Positions 9,271-17,876 of a stretch of DNA of 64,000 nucleotides are shown piece by piece. The notes under the pieces are model-generated. The model worked only from the letters and a program-made list of their open reading frames with translations, was not told the DNA's origin and made no database searches. Made by a program: the position numbers and the translations under genes. Origin of the DNA: Fodinibacter sp963800505 (GTDB taxonomy: Bacteria > Actinomycetota > Actinomycetes > Actinomycetales > Dermatophilaceae); the NCBI GenBank assembly GCA_963800505.1, contig CAWDBL010000037.1, positions 1-64,000 of the forward strand, read 5' to 3'. Position 1 is the first letter of the stretch, and the number at the start of each line of letters is the position of its first letter.

Positions 9271-10008
9271 GCGACCCGCTGGAGGAGCTGCTCGAGGAGC
9301 GCGCCGCCGAGGACCTCGGCGACCGGCCCCGCCACGACATCGTCGATGCGATCGATGAGATGGTGGCGCATCCCGAATTTCCCTGTCTCGGTGCCCGTTC
9401 GGTGTTCCGGCGCGATGCCGCGACGCTCGTCGTGCTCGAGGACCTCAGCGACACCACTCCCGGCGGGTCGCTCGACACGCTGGGTGCGACGCTCGCGCAG
9501 TACGCGAACGAGGTCGACGCCGAGGGTGACCTGGTGTCGTTCGTCGCCTGCTTCCGCGAGCCGGTGCCCGAGCAGGAGCGCGAGCTTCGAGGAGCTGCTC
9601 TGGAACGCGCTGCAGCACCTGCACGACAACGACGACGCCCCCTGGGCCGACGGGGTGGCCGCAGACCCGGACAACCCCCACTTCGCGTTCAGCGTCGCCG
9701 GCACTGCGTTCTTCGTGGTCGGCTTGCACCCCAACTCCTCCCGGGTGGCCCGCCGCGCCCCGCTCCCCACCCTGGTCTTCAACCTCCACTCGCAGTTCGA
9801 GCGGATGCGCTCCGACGGGCGCTACCAGCGGATGCGCGACACGATCCGCCGTCGCGACGCCGACCTGCAGGGCTCGCTCAACCCGATGGTCAGCGACCAC
9901 GGGACGTCGTCCGAGGCCCGGCAGTACGCCGGCCGCGCCGTGCCGCCCGACTGGACACCGCCGTTCGAGCCCGACCCGGATGCCGTGCCCGCGGCGGAGC
10001 AGCGGTGA
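9267..10008 (+). CDS. YqcI/YcgG (GntA-like) family protein, interrupted by a one-base frameshift
   Basis: The protein is recognisable across two frames. ATG 9267 gives the N-terminus with FPCLGARSVFRRDAATLV; after about 9580-9582 the reading continues one frame over as SFEELLWNALQHLHDNDDAP. Removing one G in GCGCGAGC restores it. The second half has FSVAGTAFFVVGLHPNSSR and FNLHSQFERMR, typical of the YqcI/YcgG family. That family includes the heme-dependent N-oxygenase GntA of guanitoxin synthesis; whether this member has that activity is unknown. It overlaps the DUF1989 gene that follows. Confidence 0.75.
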
Positions 10009-10717
10009 ACCCGGCCCGCACGCGGTTCCCCCGCACCGGTGAGGCCCCGCCCTACCCGGGCGACGCCGATGCCGCCGCCGAGGGTTGGGCCCGGATCGCC
10101 CCCCAGAGCGGTGCCGCCGTCGAGCTGGCCCCGGGTGACCGGCTCACCGTGGTCGACCCGTGCGGCGAGCAGGTGAGCGACCTCTACCTCGTCGCGGCCG
10201 ACGACCCGGCCGAGGTCATTCTCGTCGGGCCGCACCACCGACTTCGGCAACATCGATCTACGTCTCCACCGGCTCGCAGCTGTGGTCGAACCGCAGCCGG
10301 GTCATGGCCGAGGTCGTCGACGACACCGTGGGGGTGCACGACCTCACCCTCACCCCGTGCAGCCAGGCGACCTTCGACCTGCTCTACCCCGAGTTCGCCG
10401 GCGCCCCGCACCCGTCGTGCTTCGCGAACCTCTGCGCCGCGCTGGCGCCCTTCGGGGTCGACCCCGACCGGATCGGCACCACGCTCAACGTCTTCATGGA
10501 CGTGTGGACCGACGACCGCGGCGAGCTGCACATCGACCCCCCACCGACCCGGCCCGGCGACCGCTTCACCATCGAGGCCCGGATGCCGGTGGTCGTGGGG
10601 GTCACCGCGTGCTCCGCCGAGAAGTCGAACAACGGTCACTGCACGCCCATCGACTGGCGCGTCGAGATCGCGGTCGACCGCCCGCTGACCGGAGCCCTTC
10701 CCGGTCGCCGCCGCTGA
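10005..10717 (+). pseudogene. DUF1989 (urea carboxylase-associated family) protein, two one-base insertions
   Basis: The start is GTG at 10005, overlapping the previous stop. The N-terminal third (APGDRLTVVDPCGEQVSDLY) is in one frame; the remainder (YVSTGSQLWSNRSRVMAEVV through SCFANLCAAL and CTPIDWRVEIAV) is two frames away. Deleting A 10218 and A 10252 gives the expected family reading EVFSSGRTTDFGNSIYVSTG. DUF1989 proteins commonly accompany urea-carboxylase or amine-oxidation genes; the biochemical role is not settled. As written the gene is broken, but both lesions are single-base insertions within 35 bases and could be sequencing errors. Confidence 0.75.
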
Positions 10718-10727
10718 CGGCGCACAC

Positions 10728-11459
10728 TTGGGGCATGGCCCCGTCACCTCACCCGCGCCTCACGACGTGCTGACCTCCCTGCTGGAGCGCCTCCTCGACG
10801 TGCCCGCGCCGGTCGTGCTGGCGGTCGTGGGCGCCCTCGTGTTCGCCGAGGACGCCCTGTTCTTCGGCTTCGTGATCCCCGGTGAGACGGTGGCCATCCT
10901 CGGCGGCGTCTCGGCGAGCCTGGGCCACGTGCCGCTGTGGGCCGTGCTCATCGTCGTCATCGTGGCGGCGATCGTCGGCGACAGCGTCGGCTTCGAGGTG
11001 GGCCGGCGCCTGGGCCCGTGGTTGATGGCGACCCGGCCGCTCGCCCGCCACGCCGACCGGCTCGACGACGCCCGCGACCTGCTCGCCCGGCGCGGCGGCA
11101 CCGCGGTGCTGCTCGGCCGCTGGGTCGCCTTCTTCCGGGCCGTGATGCCGGCGCTGGCCGGCTCCAGCGACATGCGCTACCGCACCTTCCTCACCTACAA
11201 CGCGCTCGGCGGCATCCTGTGGGGGACCGTCGTCGTGATGGGTGGCTACCTCGCCGGGGCCTCGTACCAAGCCGTGGCCGACGCCCTCGGCACCGGCAGC
11301 GCGGTGCTCGTGGGGGTCGCCGCGGTCGCCGGCTTCGTCCTGTGGCGGGTGCATCGTCGGCGCTCCGACTCGCGTGCGTCGCGTCCGACGAACCCGGATG
11401 CCGGGTCGCAGCCCACCGACGTGCCCGCCGGGCCCGCTGGCGCCACCCCGACCGGCTGA
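10728..11459 (+). CDS. DedA family membrane protein
   Basis: A multi-span DedA/SNARE-associated protein of about 230-243 residues. Landmarks are the re-entrant segment FAEDALFFGFVIPGETVAIL, the GDSVGFEVGRRLG motif, the FLGRW-like stretch LLGRWVAFFRAVMPALAG and YRTFLTYNALGGILWGT. DedA proteins act in membrane lipid (undecaprenyl-phosphate or phospholipid) translocation. The hydrophilic C-terminal tail is rich in Arg, Pro and Thr. The start is uncertain: TTG 10728 is the longest, and GTG 10767 gives a more typical N-terminus. Confidence 0.85.
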   Translation: MGHGPVTSPAPHDVLTSLLERLLDVPAPVVLAVVGALVFAEDALFFGFVIPGETVAILGGVSASLGHVPLWAVLIVVIVAAIVGDSVGFEVGRRLGPWLMATRPLARHADRLDDARDLLARRGGTAVLLGRWVAFFRAVMPALAGSSDMRYRTFLTYNALGGILWGTVVVMGGYLAGASYQAVADALGTGSAVLVGVAAVAGFVLWRVHRRRSDSRASRPTNPDAGSQPTDVPAGPAGATPTG

Positions 11460-11547
11460 GCTGGGGCCCGCCGGCCGCTCGGGCCACCGCGGTATCAGCA
11501 CGTCGGCGCGGGTGCCTGCTGTCGGTGCCGGGCGGCAGGATGGGCGG

Positions 11548-13086
11548 ATGGACGTCACGCTCGCCGAGGTGGTCGCCGCGTCGCGGGCGGTCACCGCCAC
11601 CCGGTCGCGCACCGCCAAGACGCAGGCGCTGGCCGACCTGTTCGCGCGCTGCGACCCGGCTGAGGTCGGCATCGTGGTCTCGCACCTGTCCGGGGTGCTG
11701 CCGCAGCGCCGCCTGGGCGTTGGCCACCGCTCGCTGGGCTCGCTCCCCGAGCCGGCCGACGAGACGGGCCTCACGGTGGGCGAGGTCGACGCCGCGTTCA
11801 CCCGGCTGGCGGCCACCGCGGGTGCCGGCTCCACGGCATCCCGCCGGGCCGAGCTGGCCGCCCTGATGAGCCGCGCGAGCGCCGACGAACAGCGCTTCCT
11901 GGTCGACCTCATCACCGGGAACCTGCGCCAGGGGGCCCTCGACGGCGTCGTGCTCGCGGCCATCGCGAAGGCGTATGCCGTGCCCGACGCCGTCGTGCGG
12001 CGCGCCACCATGCTGGCCGGCACCGCCGCCGAGGTTGCCGGGCTCGCGGCCACCGGCGGGGTCGAGGCCCTCGAGTCGGTCGGGCTCGTGGTCGGGCGGC
12101 CGGTGCGCCCGATGCTCGCGGCCTCTGCGAAGACGGCGGCCGAGGCGGTGCAGTCCGTGGGCGGTGGCGAGCTGCTCGTCGACGGCAAGCTCGACGGCAT
12201 CCGGGTGCAGGTGCACCGGCGCTCGGGCGAGGTCACGGTCCACACCCGCAGCCTCGACGAGATCACCGAGCGGGTGCCCGAGGTGGTCGAGGCCGTGGCC
12301 GCGCTGCCCGGTGGTGACCTCGTGCTCGACGGCGAGGCCATCGTGCTGCTCGAGGGCGGCCGGCCGGCGCCGTTCCAGGTCACCGGGGCCCGCACGGCGA
12401 GCTCGGCCGACGTCGCGAGCCTGCGCGAGCGGGTGCCGCTCACCACGTTCCTGTTCGACGTGCTCCACCGCGACGGCGTCGACCTCATCGACGAGCCGGC
12501 GCGGGTGCGGCACGACGCCCTGGTCGAGCTCGCACCGCACCTGGTCGTCCCGCGCCTGCTCACCGACGATGCCGAGGCGGCCGAGGCGTTCTTCGCCGAG
12601 CTCGTCGCCGCCGGGCACGAGGGCGTGGTGGTCAAGGCCGCCGACAGCCCCTACGCCGCGGGCCGCCGCGGCAGCGGCTGGGTGAAGGTCAAGCCCACCC
12701 ACACCCTCGACCTCGTGGTGCTCGCGGTCGAGTGGGGGTCGGGCCGTCGCTCGGGCAGCCTGTCCAACATCCACCTCGGCGCGCGCGACCCCGAGACCGG
12801 AGGCTTCGTGATGATCGGCAAGACGTTCAAGGGCATGACCGACGAGATGCTGCGCTGGCAGACCGAGCGCTTCACCGAGCTCGCGGTCGAGGGCACCGAC
12901 GGCTGGGTGGTCGAGGTGCGCCCCGAGCAGGTCGTCGAGATCGCCTTCGACGGGCTGCAGCACTCGCGGCGCTACCCCGGCGGGGTCGCGCTGCGCTTCG
13001 CCCGGGTGCTGCGCTACCGCGACGACAAGCCGGCCGACGAGGCCGACACCATCGCGACGGTGCAGGCCCTCGCGCCGGGGGTCTGA
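11548..13086 (+). CDS. ATP-dependent DNA ligase (LigB-type)
   Basis: A 512-residue ligase. The N-terminal helical domain precedes the adenylation domain with nucleotidyl-transfer lysine motif DGKLDGIRVQ (about residue 213), motif III (DLVLDGEAIVL), FLFDVLH and motif V (EGVVVKAADSPYAAGRR). A C-terminal OB fold contains the usual RPEQVVEIAFDGLQ. The layout matches the mycobacterial LigB type, an accessory ligase beside the essential NAD-dependent LigA. It seals nicks using ATP. ATG 11548 is preceded by GGCAGGATGGGCGG. It stands alone between DedA and a small basic protein. Confidence 0.9.
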   Translation: MDVTLAEVVAASRAVTATRSRTAKTQALADLFARCDPAEVGIVVSHLSGVLPQRRLGVGHRSLGSLPEPADETGLTVGEVDAAFTRLAATAGAGSTASRRAELAALMSRASADEQRFLVDLITGNLRQGALDGVVLAAIAKAYAVPDAVVRRATMLAGTAAEVAGLAATGGVEALESVGLVVGRPVRPMLAASAKTAAEAVQSVGGGELLVDGKLDGIRVQVHRRSGEVTVHTRSLDEITERVPEVVEAVAALPGGDLVLDGEAIVLLEGGRPAPFQVTGARTASSADVASLRERVPLTTFLFDVLHRDGVDLIDEPARVRHDALVELAPHLVVPRLLTDDAEAAEAFFAELVAAGHEGVVVKAADSPYAAGRRGSGWVKVKPTHTLDLVVLAVEWGSGRRSGSLSNIHLGARDPETGGFVMIGKTFKGMTDEMLRWQTERFTELAVEGTDGWVVEVRPEQVVEIAFDGLQHSRRYPGGVALRFARVLRYRDDKPADEADTIATVQALAPGV

Positions 13087-13229
13087 CCCACAGGGTTCCA
13101 CGCGCCAGTCGTCACGTTGACAGCAACGACCCGCGGCGCGAGGCTCGACCCGCACCGGGTGCCACCCCGTCGGGCCCGGTCGGCTCGCCAGGGCGGAGGC
13201 ACCGCCCGGCCCCTCGAGAGGACTACCCC

Positions 13230-13736
13230 ATGACCGTCGAGATCCCCCGGTTCCTCACCGACACCCAGGCCGACCTGGTGCGCGAGACCGAGCCGAAGCG
13301 CATGGAGAAGCTCGACGAGGACGAGCTGCTCGAGCTGCACACCCGGGTGCGCCGGGCCCGCTCGAAGTACGTCAAGCTCTACCGGCAGACCGGTGCCTCG
13401 AGGGTCGGCATGAAGGGCGCCCGCGGGCACGCCCGGCCTGGGAACGCCGCCAACGCCGCCAAGGCCGAGGTGTTCGAGCTGGCCCTGGCCCGGGTCAGCG
13501 CCCGGGTCGACGTGGTGGCTCGGGCCGCCGCCGAGGACCTCAAGGCCGAGCGTCTCGCCGCCGTGGCCGCGACCCGTGGGTCGACCGGCCCGGGGTCCCA
13601 GCCGGCCGGCGGCCGCTCCGCCGCCACGGGAGCGAGCACCCGGCGCCGTGCCACGAAGACCACCGGCGGCGTGAAGCGTGACGCGTCGTCTCGCGCCAAG
13701 GGTGCTGCGCGACAGGCGAAGAAGGACTCCCGCTGA
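13230..13736 (+). CDS. Hypothetical protein with Lys/Arg-rich tail
   Basis: A 168-residue protein I do not recognise by name. The first 80 residues are helical and charged (ETEPKRMEKLDEDELLELH, VRRARSKYVKLYRQ). The last 55 are low-complexity and strongly basic (RRRATKTTGGVKRDASSRA, then KGAARQAKKDSR), resembling the histone-like tails of actinobacterial nucleoid proteins. DNA or RNA binding is therefore a reasonable inference, not a demonstrated function. The start at 13230 follows GAGAGGACTACCCC. Confidence 0.7.
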   Translation: MTVEIPRFLTDTQADLVRETEPKRMEKLDEDELLELHTRVRRARSKYVKLYRQTGASRVGMKGARGHARPGNAANAAKAEVFELALARVSARVDVVARAAAEDLKAERLAAVAATRGSTGPGSQPAGGRSAATGASTRRRATKTTGGVKRDASSRAKGAARQAKKDSR

Positions 13737-13835
13737 CAAGCCGGCGACGCGAAGCGGCCTGCTTGACTGGGCTGCTCGAGCGAGTTCAGGGCTGCGGCTG
13801 ACCGCGGCCGAGGCCCACAGAGGTCGGAGGACGAG

Positions 13836-14609
13836 ATGGCATACGGCGACGACGAGCGGCCCACGGCCGAACCGTCGGGGCTGGCCCGGTCGTCACGCGG
13901 CGTGTGGGCCTTCACCGCCGACGTCGACCTGCTCCGGCGGCTCGCCGGCGCGGGCTTCGACTGGGTGGCCCTCGACGCCCAGCACGGACCGGTCGACCGG
14001 GCCGCGCTCCACGTGGCCGGCCGTGGCCTCGCGGATGCCCGGGTCGACCTCGTGGTGCGGGTGCCGGCGGTCAACCCGGTGTGGATCGGTGCCGCGCTGG
14101 ATGCCGGTGCCGCGGCGGTCGTCGTGCCGTCCGTCACCGGGCGCGACGACGCCGGGCTCGCCGCCCGCGCCTCCCGCTACCCGCCCGAGGGCGACCGCAG
14201 CTGGGGTCCCTTCGCGCCGCTGTGGGGCGGCACCGCACCGGACCCCCCCGCCGCGAACGCCGCGGTGCGTTGCCTGGTCATGGTCGAGACGGTCGGCGCC
14301 CTGGTCGACGTCGACGCGATCGCCGCGACCTCGGGGGTCGACGGCCTGTTCGTCGGCCCGCTCGACCTCGCCCTTGCCCTCGGGACCACCGTCGACGCGC
14401 TGCTCGAGGACCACTCCGACGGCAACCCGCTCGGCCGGGTCGTCGAGGCGGCGCAGCGGCACGGCATCCTCGTGGCGGGCTTCGCGGGCACCCCGGCGAA
14501 CGCGCGGCGGCTGCGGGCGCACGGCATCCACTGCCTGGCCGTGACCACCGACGTGGCCCTGGTCGCCGAGGGCGCCGCAGCGGTGCTGGCGGCCGACGAC
14601 GCCGGCTGA
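13836..14609 (+). CDS. HpcH/HpaI aldolase/citrate lyase family protein
   Basis: A 257-residue TIM-barrel class II pyruvate-type aldolase. It shows the family core GFDWVALDAQHGP (metal and catalytic residues), RVPAVNPVWIGAALDAGAAA, the glycine-rich GPFAPLWGG region, MVETVGALVDVDAIAA (metal-binding Glu) and GVDGLFVGPLDLALALG. Such enzymes cleave or form 2-keto-3-deoxy acids with metal-bound pyruvate enolate. The neighbours do not indicate the substrate. A GGTCGGAGGACGAG site lies before the ATG at 13836. Confidence 0.85.
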   Translation: MAYGDDERPTAEPSGLARSSRGVWAFTADVDLLRRLAGAGFDWVALDAQHGPVDRAALHVAGRGLADARVDLVVRVPAVNPVWIGAALDAGAAAVVVPSVTGRDDAGLAARASRYPPEGDRSWGPFAPLWGGTAPDPPAANAAVRCLVMVETVGALVDVDAIAATSGVDGLFVGPLDLALALGTTVDALLEDHSDGNPLGRVVEAAQRHGILVAGFAGTPANARRLRAHGIHCLAVTTDVALVAEGAAAVLAADDAG

Positions 14610-14629
14610 GAGCGGGCCCGCCGCAGCGA

Positions 14630-14648
14630 CTCACCCCGCTGGGGTGAG
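14630..14648 (+). terminator. Hairpin terminator after the aldolase gene
   Basis: CTCACCCC and GGGGTGAG form a perfect 8-bp stem with a GCT loop, 20 bases after the aldolase stop. There is no U-tract, which is common for high-GC actinobacteria. Confidence 0.55.
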
Positions 14649-14742
14649 GCGGCACGGGTCAGGCTGCCCCTAGAACGGTTGGAGCGGCCGGGTGGCTGCG
14701 CGCCGGCGAGCTGTGCGGCGCTGACGAGGAGAGTGGGCCACG

Positions 14743-15180
14743 ATGTCGCACGACAACACGTCACTGACGACGGACCTGAGCAAGCGGGGTGGCTTCAGCG
14801 GCGGCGAGAACACCGGTGCAGTCGCGTTCGCCGGTGTCCTGCTGATCATGGTGGGGTTGTTCCACGCCACCCAGGGCCTGGTCGCGCTGCTCGGCGACGA
14901 CATCTACGTGCGTGGTGAGAACTACGTCTTCCACTTCAGCTTCACGACGTGGGGCTGGGTCCACCTGTTGCTCGGGCTGCTGACCGCCGGTGCCGGTGCC
15001 GGGCTGTTCTTCGGCAAGACCTGGGCGCGCACGGTGGCCGTCATCGCCGCCGCGGTCAGCATGATCGGCAGCTTCGCGTGGCTGCCGCACTACCCGATCT
15101 GGGGCGTGATGATCATCGCCCTCGACGTGTTCGTCATGTGGGCCGCGATCGTGCACGGGCGGGCGCTCGTCGAGGAGTGA
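14743..15180 (+). CDS. DUF7144-like four-span membrane protein
   Basis: A 145-residue integral membrane protein with a 25-residue hydrophilic head and four predicted spans (around AFAGVLLIMVGLFHATQGL, WVHLLLGLLTAGAGAGLFFG, VAVIAAAVSMIGSFAWLP and VMIIALDVFVMWAAI). The FHATQGLVAL start and the W-G-W-V-H-L-L-G segment are characteristic of a small actinobacterial membrane family now named DUF7144; its function is unknown. A GAGGAGAG site lies 10 bases before the ATG at 14743. Confidence 0.75.
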   Translation: MSHDNTSLTTDLSKRGGFSGGENTGAVAFAGVLLIMVGLFHATQGLVALLGDDIYVRGENYVFHFSFTTWGWVHLLLGLLTAGAGAGLFFGKTWARTVAVIAAAVSMIGSFAWLPHYPIWGVMIIALDVFVMWAAIVHGRALVEE

Positions 15181-15204
15181 CCTCGGCGCGCCGGCGGGCT
15201 GCGG

Positions 15205-15426
15205 TCAGCTGGTGACGAGCCGGTAGTCGCCGGCCTCGTCAAGGGCTGCTGCAACAGCGGCATCGGTGAGCTGCTCGTCCGAGGTGACGGTCACGGTCGA
15301 CGTGCCGTCGGCGACGAGCACCACCTCGACGTCCGTGACGCCCGGCAGGGCAGCTACCTCGCTGGTCACGGCACTGACGCAGTGCCCGCAGGTGAGTCCG
15401 GTCACCGGGAAGGTCTGGGTGCTCAT
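15205..15426 (-). CDS. copZ: CopZ-like copper chaperone (heavy-metal-associated domain)
   Basis: A 73-residue single HMA domain with the Cu(I)-binding loop LTCGHC (Cys13 and Cys16). It has the length and beta-alpha-beta pattern of CopZ, which carries cytosolic Cu(I) to export ATPases and to CsoR. It starts at ATG 15426; a longer frame upstream runs through the operator region and is not plausible. It is divergent from the DUF5134 gene, with three CsoR-like operators between, so copper-induced expression is expected. No copper ATPase lies in the window. Confidence 0.88.
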   Translation of the reverse strand: MSTQTFPVTGLTCGHCVSAVTSEVAALPGVTDVEVVLVADGTSTVTVTSDEQLTDAAVAAALDEAGDYRLVTS

Positions 15427-15504
15427 GGTTCTCCTTGGGTGTGGCAGGCCCGGCGCGGGCCTGCGCCGGGTGTGACGGGGCCAACGGCTCTCCTGCATTT
15501 CTTT

Positions 15505-15543
15505 ATACTCCCCGGAGGTATGAAGCATACCTCCGGGGAGTAT
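15505..15543. promoter_or_regulatory. Paired CsoR-like operators in a perfect palindrome
   Basis: ATACTCCCCGGAGGTATG (15505-15522) and its exact reverse complement (15526-15543) flank an AAG loop. Each half looks like a CsoR-type copper operator: AT-rich ATAC...GTAT ends around a C/G-rich core. It sits 79 bases upstream of the copZ start on the minus strand and about 200 bases upstream of the DUF5134 gene. It could alternatively act as an RNA hairpin. Confidence 0.7.
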
Positions 15544-15561
15544 TGTTTCGGGTGCGAAGCA

Positions 15562-15580
15562 AATACCCCACGAGGGTATT
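15562..15580. promoter_or_regulatory. Third CsoR-like operator
   Basis: AATACCC-CACGA-GGGTATT is a perfect 7-5-7 inverted repeat closely matching the known CsoR operator shape (TACCC...GGGTA). With the pair at 15505-15543 it gives three sites in the copZ/DUF5134 divergent intergenic region. The following stretch to 15738 is unusually A/T-rich and probably contains the rightward promoter. Confidence 0.7.
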
Positions 15581-15738
15581 GGGAAGCGCCCGAAGGCGGC
15601 ACATTATTCACCTTTCCCCGGCGCCCCCGCACAATTTATGACAAATCCCACGGGCTCTCAATTCCCACGAATCGCTCTCACCCCGACCAATAGCGTCGAG
15701 CCGTCGATCGGTCGACGCGACGAGAGGGAAAGCTCACC

Positions 15739-16425
15739 ATGGGAAACGCACCGCAGTTCGTCAATCTCCTGCCCCTGTGGGTGACGTGGGTCTGGCTGGT
15801 CGCCCTGACCGCCGTCCTCGTCCTCCACTGCGCGCACTTCGTCCGGATGGGTGGCCAGCACCGCTGGTTCCACGCCAGTCACATCCTGATGCTGGTCAGC
15901 CAGATCTACATGTACGCGGGGATGGCGTACATGTGGACGTGGTTCCCCCACACCCTGTGGGTCAACATCTTCTGGCTCTCCAGTGCCGCGATCGGCATCT
16001 GGATGGTCGTGCGACTCGTCCAGCGCCGTCCCTTCAGCGCCCTGTGGCTCGTGGCCCTGATCATGCAGGTGTCGATGGCCTACATGTGGATGCCGAAGTG
16101 GATGCCAGCGCTCACGTGGGCCCTGGTGGTCTACTTCAGCCTCGAGGCCCTGGCCTGGCTGGCCGGCCTCCTGGACGACTCCAAGCCGTCGATGGGCATC
16201 GGGCCGCGCCACACGCAGACCACGCCGCCGCCGGCTGAGCTCGTGACCGCCTCCGGTGGGCCCGCGACCAGCGCCGTCGGCGTGCGCGAGCAGACCGTAC
16301 CGAAGCTCGCCTTCGTGCCGCTGTTCCACAACACCGTGGCCAGCCGGGTCAGCATGGCCGTCATGGCCGCGAGCATGGCCTACATGTTCGCCGCGATGCA
16401 GCTGATGCGCAGCGCGATGATGTAG
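15739..16425 (+). CDS. DUF5134 family membrane protein, Met/His-rich
   Basis: A 228-residue polytopic protein with about six spans: two helices, then a Met-rich run (YMYAGMAYMWTWFPH, MQVSMAYMWMPKWMP), a soluble Pro/Thr linker (about 155-190) and a final AVMAASMAYMFAAMQLM helix. DUF5134 is of unknown function. The high Met and His content in the spans and the adjacent CsoR-like operators suggest a copper-related role, which is inference. ATG 15739 follows GAGAGGGAAAGC. It is the first gene to the right of the copper operators. Confidence 0.75.
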   Translation: MGNAPQFVNLLPLWVTWVWLVALTAVLVLHCAHFVRMGGQHRWFHASHILMLVSQIYMYAGMAYMWTWFPHTLWVNIFWLSSAAIGIWMVVRLVQRRPFSALWLVALIMQVSMAYMWMPKWMPALTWALVVYFSLEALAWLAGLLDDSKPSMGIGPRHTQTTPPPAELVTASGGPATSAVGVREQTVPKLAFVPLFHNTVASRVSMAVMAASMAYMFAAMQLMRSAMM

Positions 16426-16453
16426 CGAACCCGGCTCACGGCCGGCACAGATG

Positions 16454-16481
16454 ACGGGGACCGCCAACGGGCGGTCCCCGT
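16454..16481. terminator. Bidirectional hairpin terminator
   Basis: ACGGGGACCGCC and GGCGGTCCCCGT form a perfect 12-bp stem with a 4-base AACG loop. It lies between two converging genes, 28 bases after the DUF5134 stop and touching the stop codon of the minus-strand gene, so it probably serves both. Confidence 0.8.
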
Positions 16482-16999
16482 CAGTGTCGGCGGTGACCGC
16501 TCCCGGTGGTGGTCAGCGGGACAGCCCCGGGACCCGCACGCACACCGGACCGCAGCACGGCCTGCAGGGTGTCGTCGGCCACGACGAGAAGGACGCACGT
16601 CAGCAGCGCCATGCCCACGTGCGCCTGGACCAGGGCCACCGACAGGCCGGTGTCGGCCACGGTCACGGCATCGTCGAGGCGCAGGGCCGGGTGGTCCGGG
16701 TGCACGGTGGCCCGGGTGGCCGAGCCTTGCGTGGATGGCTCCATGCTCAGCAGCGCCGTGACCATGATGACCTGCGCGCCGCAGGCAGCGGCGAGCGCTC
16801 GCGACAGGGAGACGGTCGGCACCACGAGCCACACCATTGGGGCGACCAGCACGGCGACGACGGCCAGGGGGATGAGCTGCACGGGCTCCCCTGTACCGAT
16901 CCGGTGGGCCACCGCCCCGAAGCCGACGAACACGACGGTGGCCGCGACGGCCCAACGCGCCCGCGCCCGCGCTGCGCTGTCAATGCTGTCTCCGGTCAC
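16481..16999 (-). CDS. Four-span membrane protein of a paralogous pair, copy A
   Basis: A 172-residue integral membrane protein of unknown function. It is recognisably related to the divergent neighbour at 17215-17793: both have AxxHRxG after the first span, a P-(M/L)-V-W motif ending the second, ACGAQV/AAGQV in the third, and a final span ending in L-V-A-(D/E)-D followed by a basic tail. A loop contains VHPDHP. GTG 16999 was chosen because it aligns with the paralogue's start; the open frame continues upstream without a recognisable domain. Confidence 0.6.
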   Translation of the reverse strand: MTGDSIDSAARARARWAVAATVVFVGFGAVAHRIGTGEPVQLIPLAVVAVLVAPMVWLVVPTVSLSRALAAACGAQVIMVTALLSMEPSTQGSATRATVHPDHPALRLDDAVTVADTGLSVALVQAHVGMALLTCVLLVVADDTLQAVLRSGVRAGPGAVPLTTTGSGHRRH

Positions 17000-17214
17000 A
17001 GCGACGACGGTAGGGCGCCGACCTTCGGGTTTTCTTTGGGTCCGTGGACGAACCCACCAGCGTGCGGCGCCGCTCGATCGTCTCGTGCGGCCCTGGTTGC
17101 GCACTGCCTGGGCAAGCGGCGAGGCTGGGCGTCCGGGTCGCGCCGGCACGGGCGGTGTCCGCGACTTCGTGGAAAGCGTGTCCGTGGGGCGGCGCCCGCC
17201 AGTACCCTCGGGCG

Positions 17215-17793
17215 ATGAGCGGTTCAGGGGAACGCGCGGTGCGCCGGTTGCGCGCTGTCGTGGCGACCTTGGTGGTCGTCGCCCTGGGAGCCTCCGCGCA
17301 CGGGATGGGTGGCGGCCCCGCCCTGAATCCCATGTCCGCGGCGGTTCTCCTGGTCCTCGTCGGGCCGCTGGTCTGGTTCGTCCTGCGCGCTCGCACCTCG
17401 GTGGCGCGCATGGTCCTGGCGGTCGCCGCCGGGCAGGTCGTCACCCACCTGGCGCTCGTGGGCATGGCGCCCTCGCCGGGCCATGCGGTGCCGGCGCACC
17501 ACGTCCATGACCCCTCCGCCGCGGTCGTCCTCGGCTCGGCCCAACCGCTCGCGCTGCACATCACCGGCCCGATGGTGCTCGCCCACGTGCTGGCGACGGT
17601 GGCGGCGAGCCTGCTTCTGGCCGTCGGCGAAGACGTCGTGCGCGCCGTCGTCCGACGCCTCGTCGCCGTGCTCAGCACCGCGACCGTTCCGGACACCGTC
17701 CGCGTCCGTCTCGGGATGGCCCCTGTTCGTCGCCTCGCAGGTCGCCTGATGCGACCGGTCGGCGGACGCGCTCCACCGCTGCGCACCTGCTGA
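17215..17793 (+). CDS. Four-span membrane protein of a paralogous pair, copy B
   Basis: A 192-residue membrane protein related to the divergent gene at 16481-16999. Its external loop is His-rich (HAVPAHHVHDP), and the last span runs MVLAHVLATVAASLLLAVGE into a basic cytosolic tail. It lies 84 bases upstream of the PCuAC copper lipoprotein in the same direction. The His-rich loop and this position suggest periplasmic copper handling, as an inference. The start is ATG 17215. Confidence 0.65.
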   Translation: MSGSGERAVRRLRAVVATLVVVALGASAHGMGGGPALNPMSAAVLLVLVGPLVWFVLRARTSVARMVLAVAAGQVVTHLALVGMAPSPGHAVPAHHVHDPSAAVVLGSAQPLALHITGPMVLAHVLATVAASLLLAVGEDVVRAVVRRLVAVLSTATVPDTVRVRLGMAPVRRLAGRLMRPVGGRAPPLRTC

Positions 17794-17876
17794 GCCGGTC
17801 CGAGGTGTCTCGGGCCGGCCGGCCACGCGACCCCCGACCCCCGCGGTGACCCCCGCACGCCCTCCAGGAGACTCCT

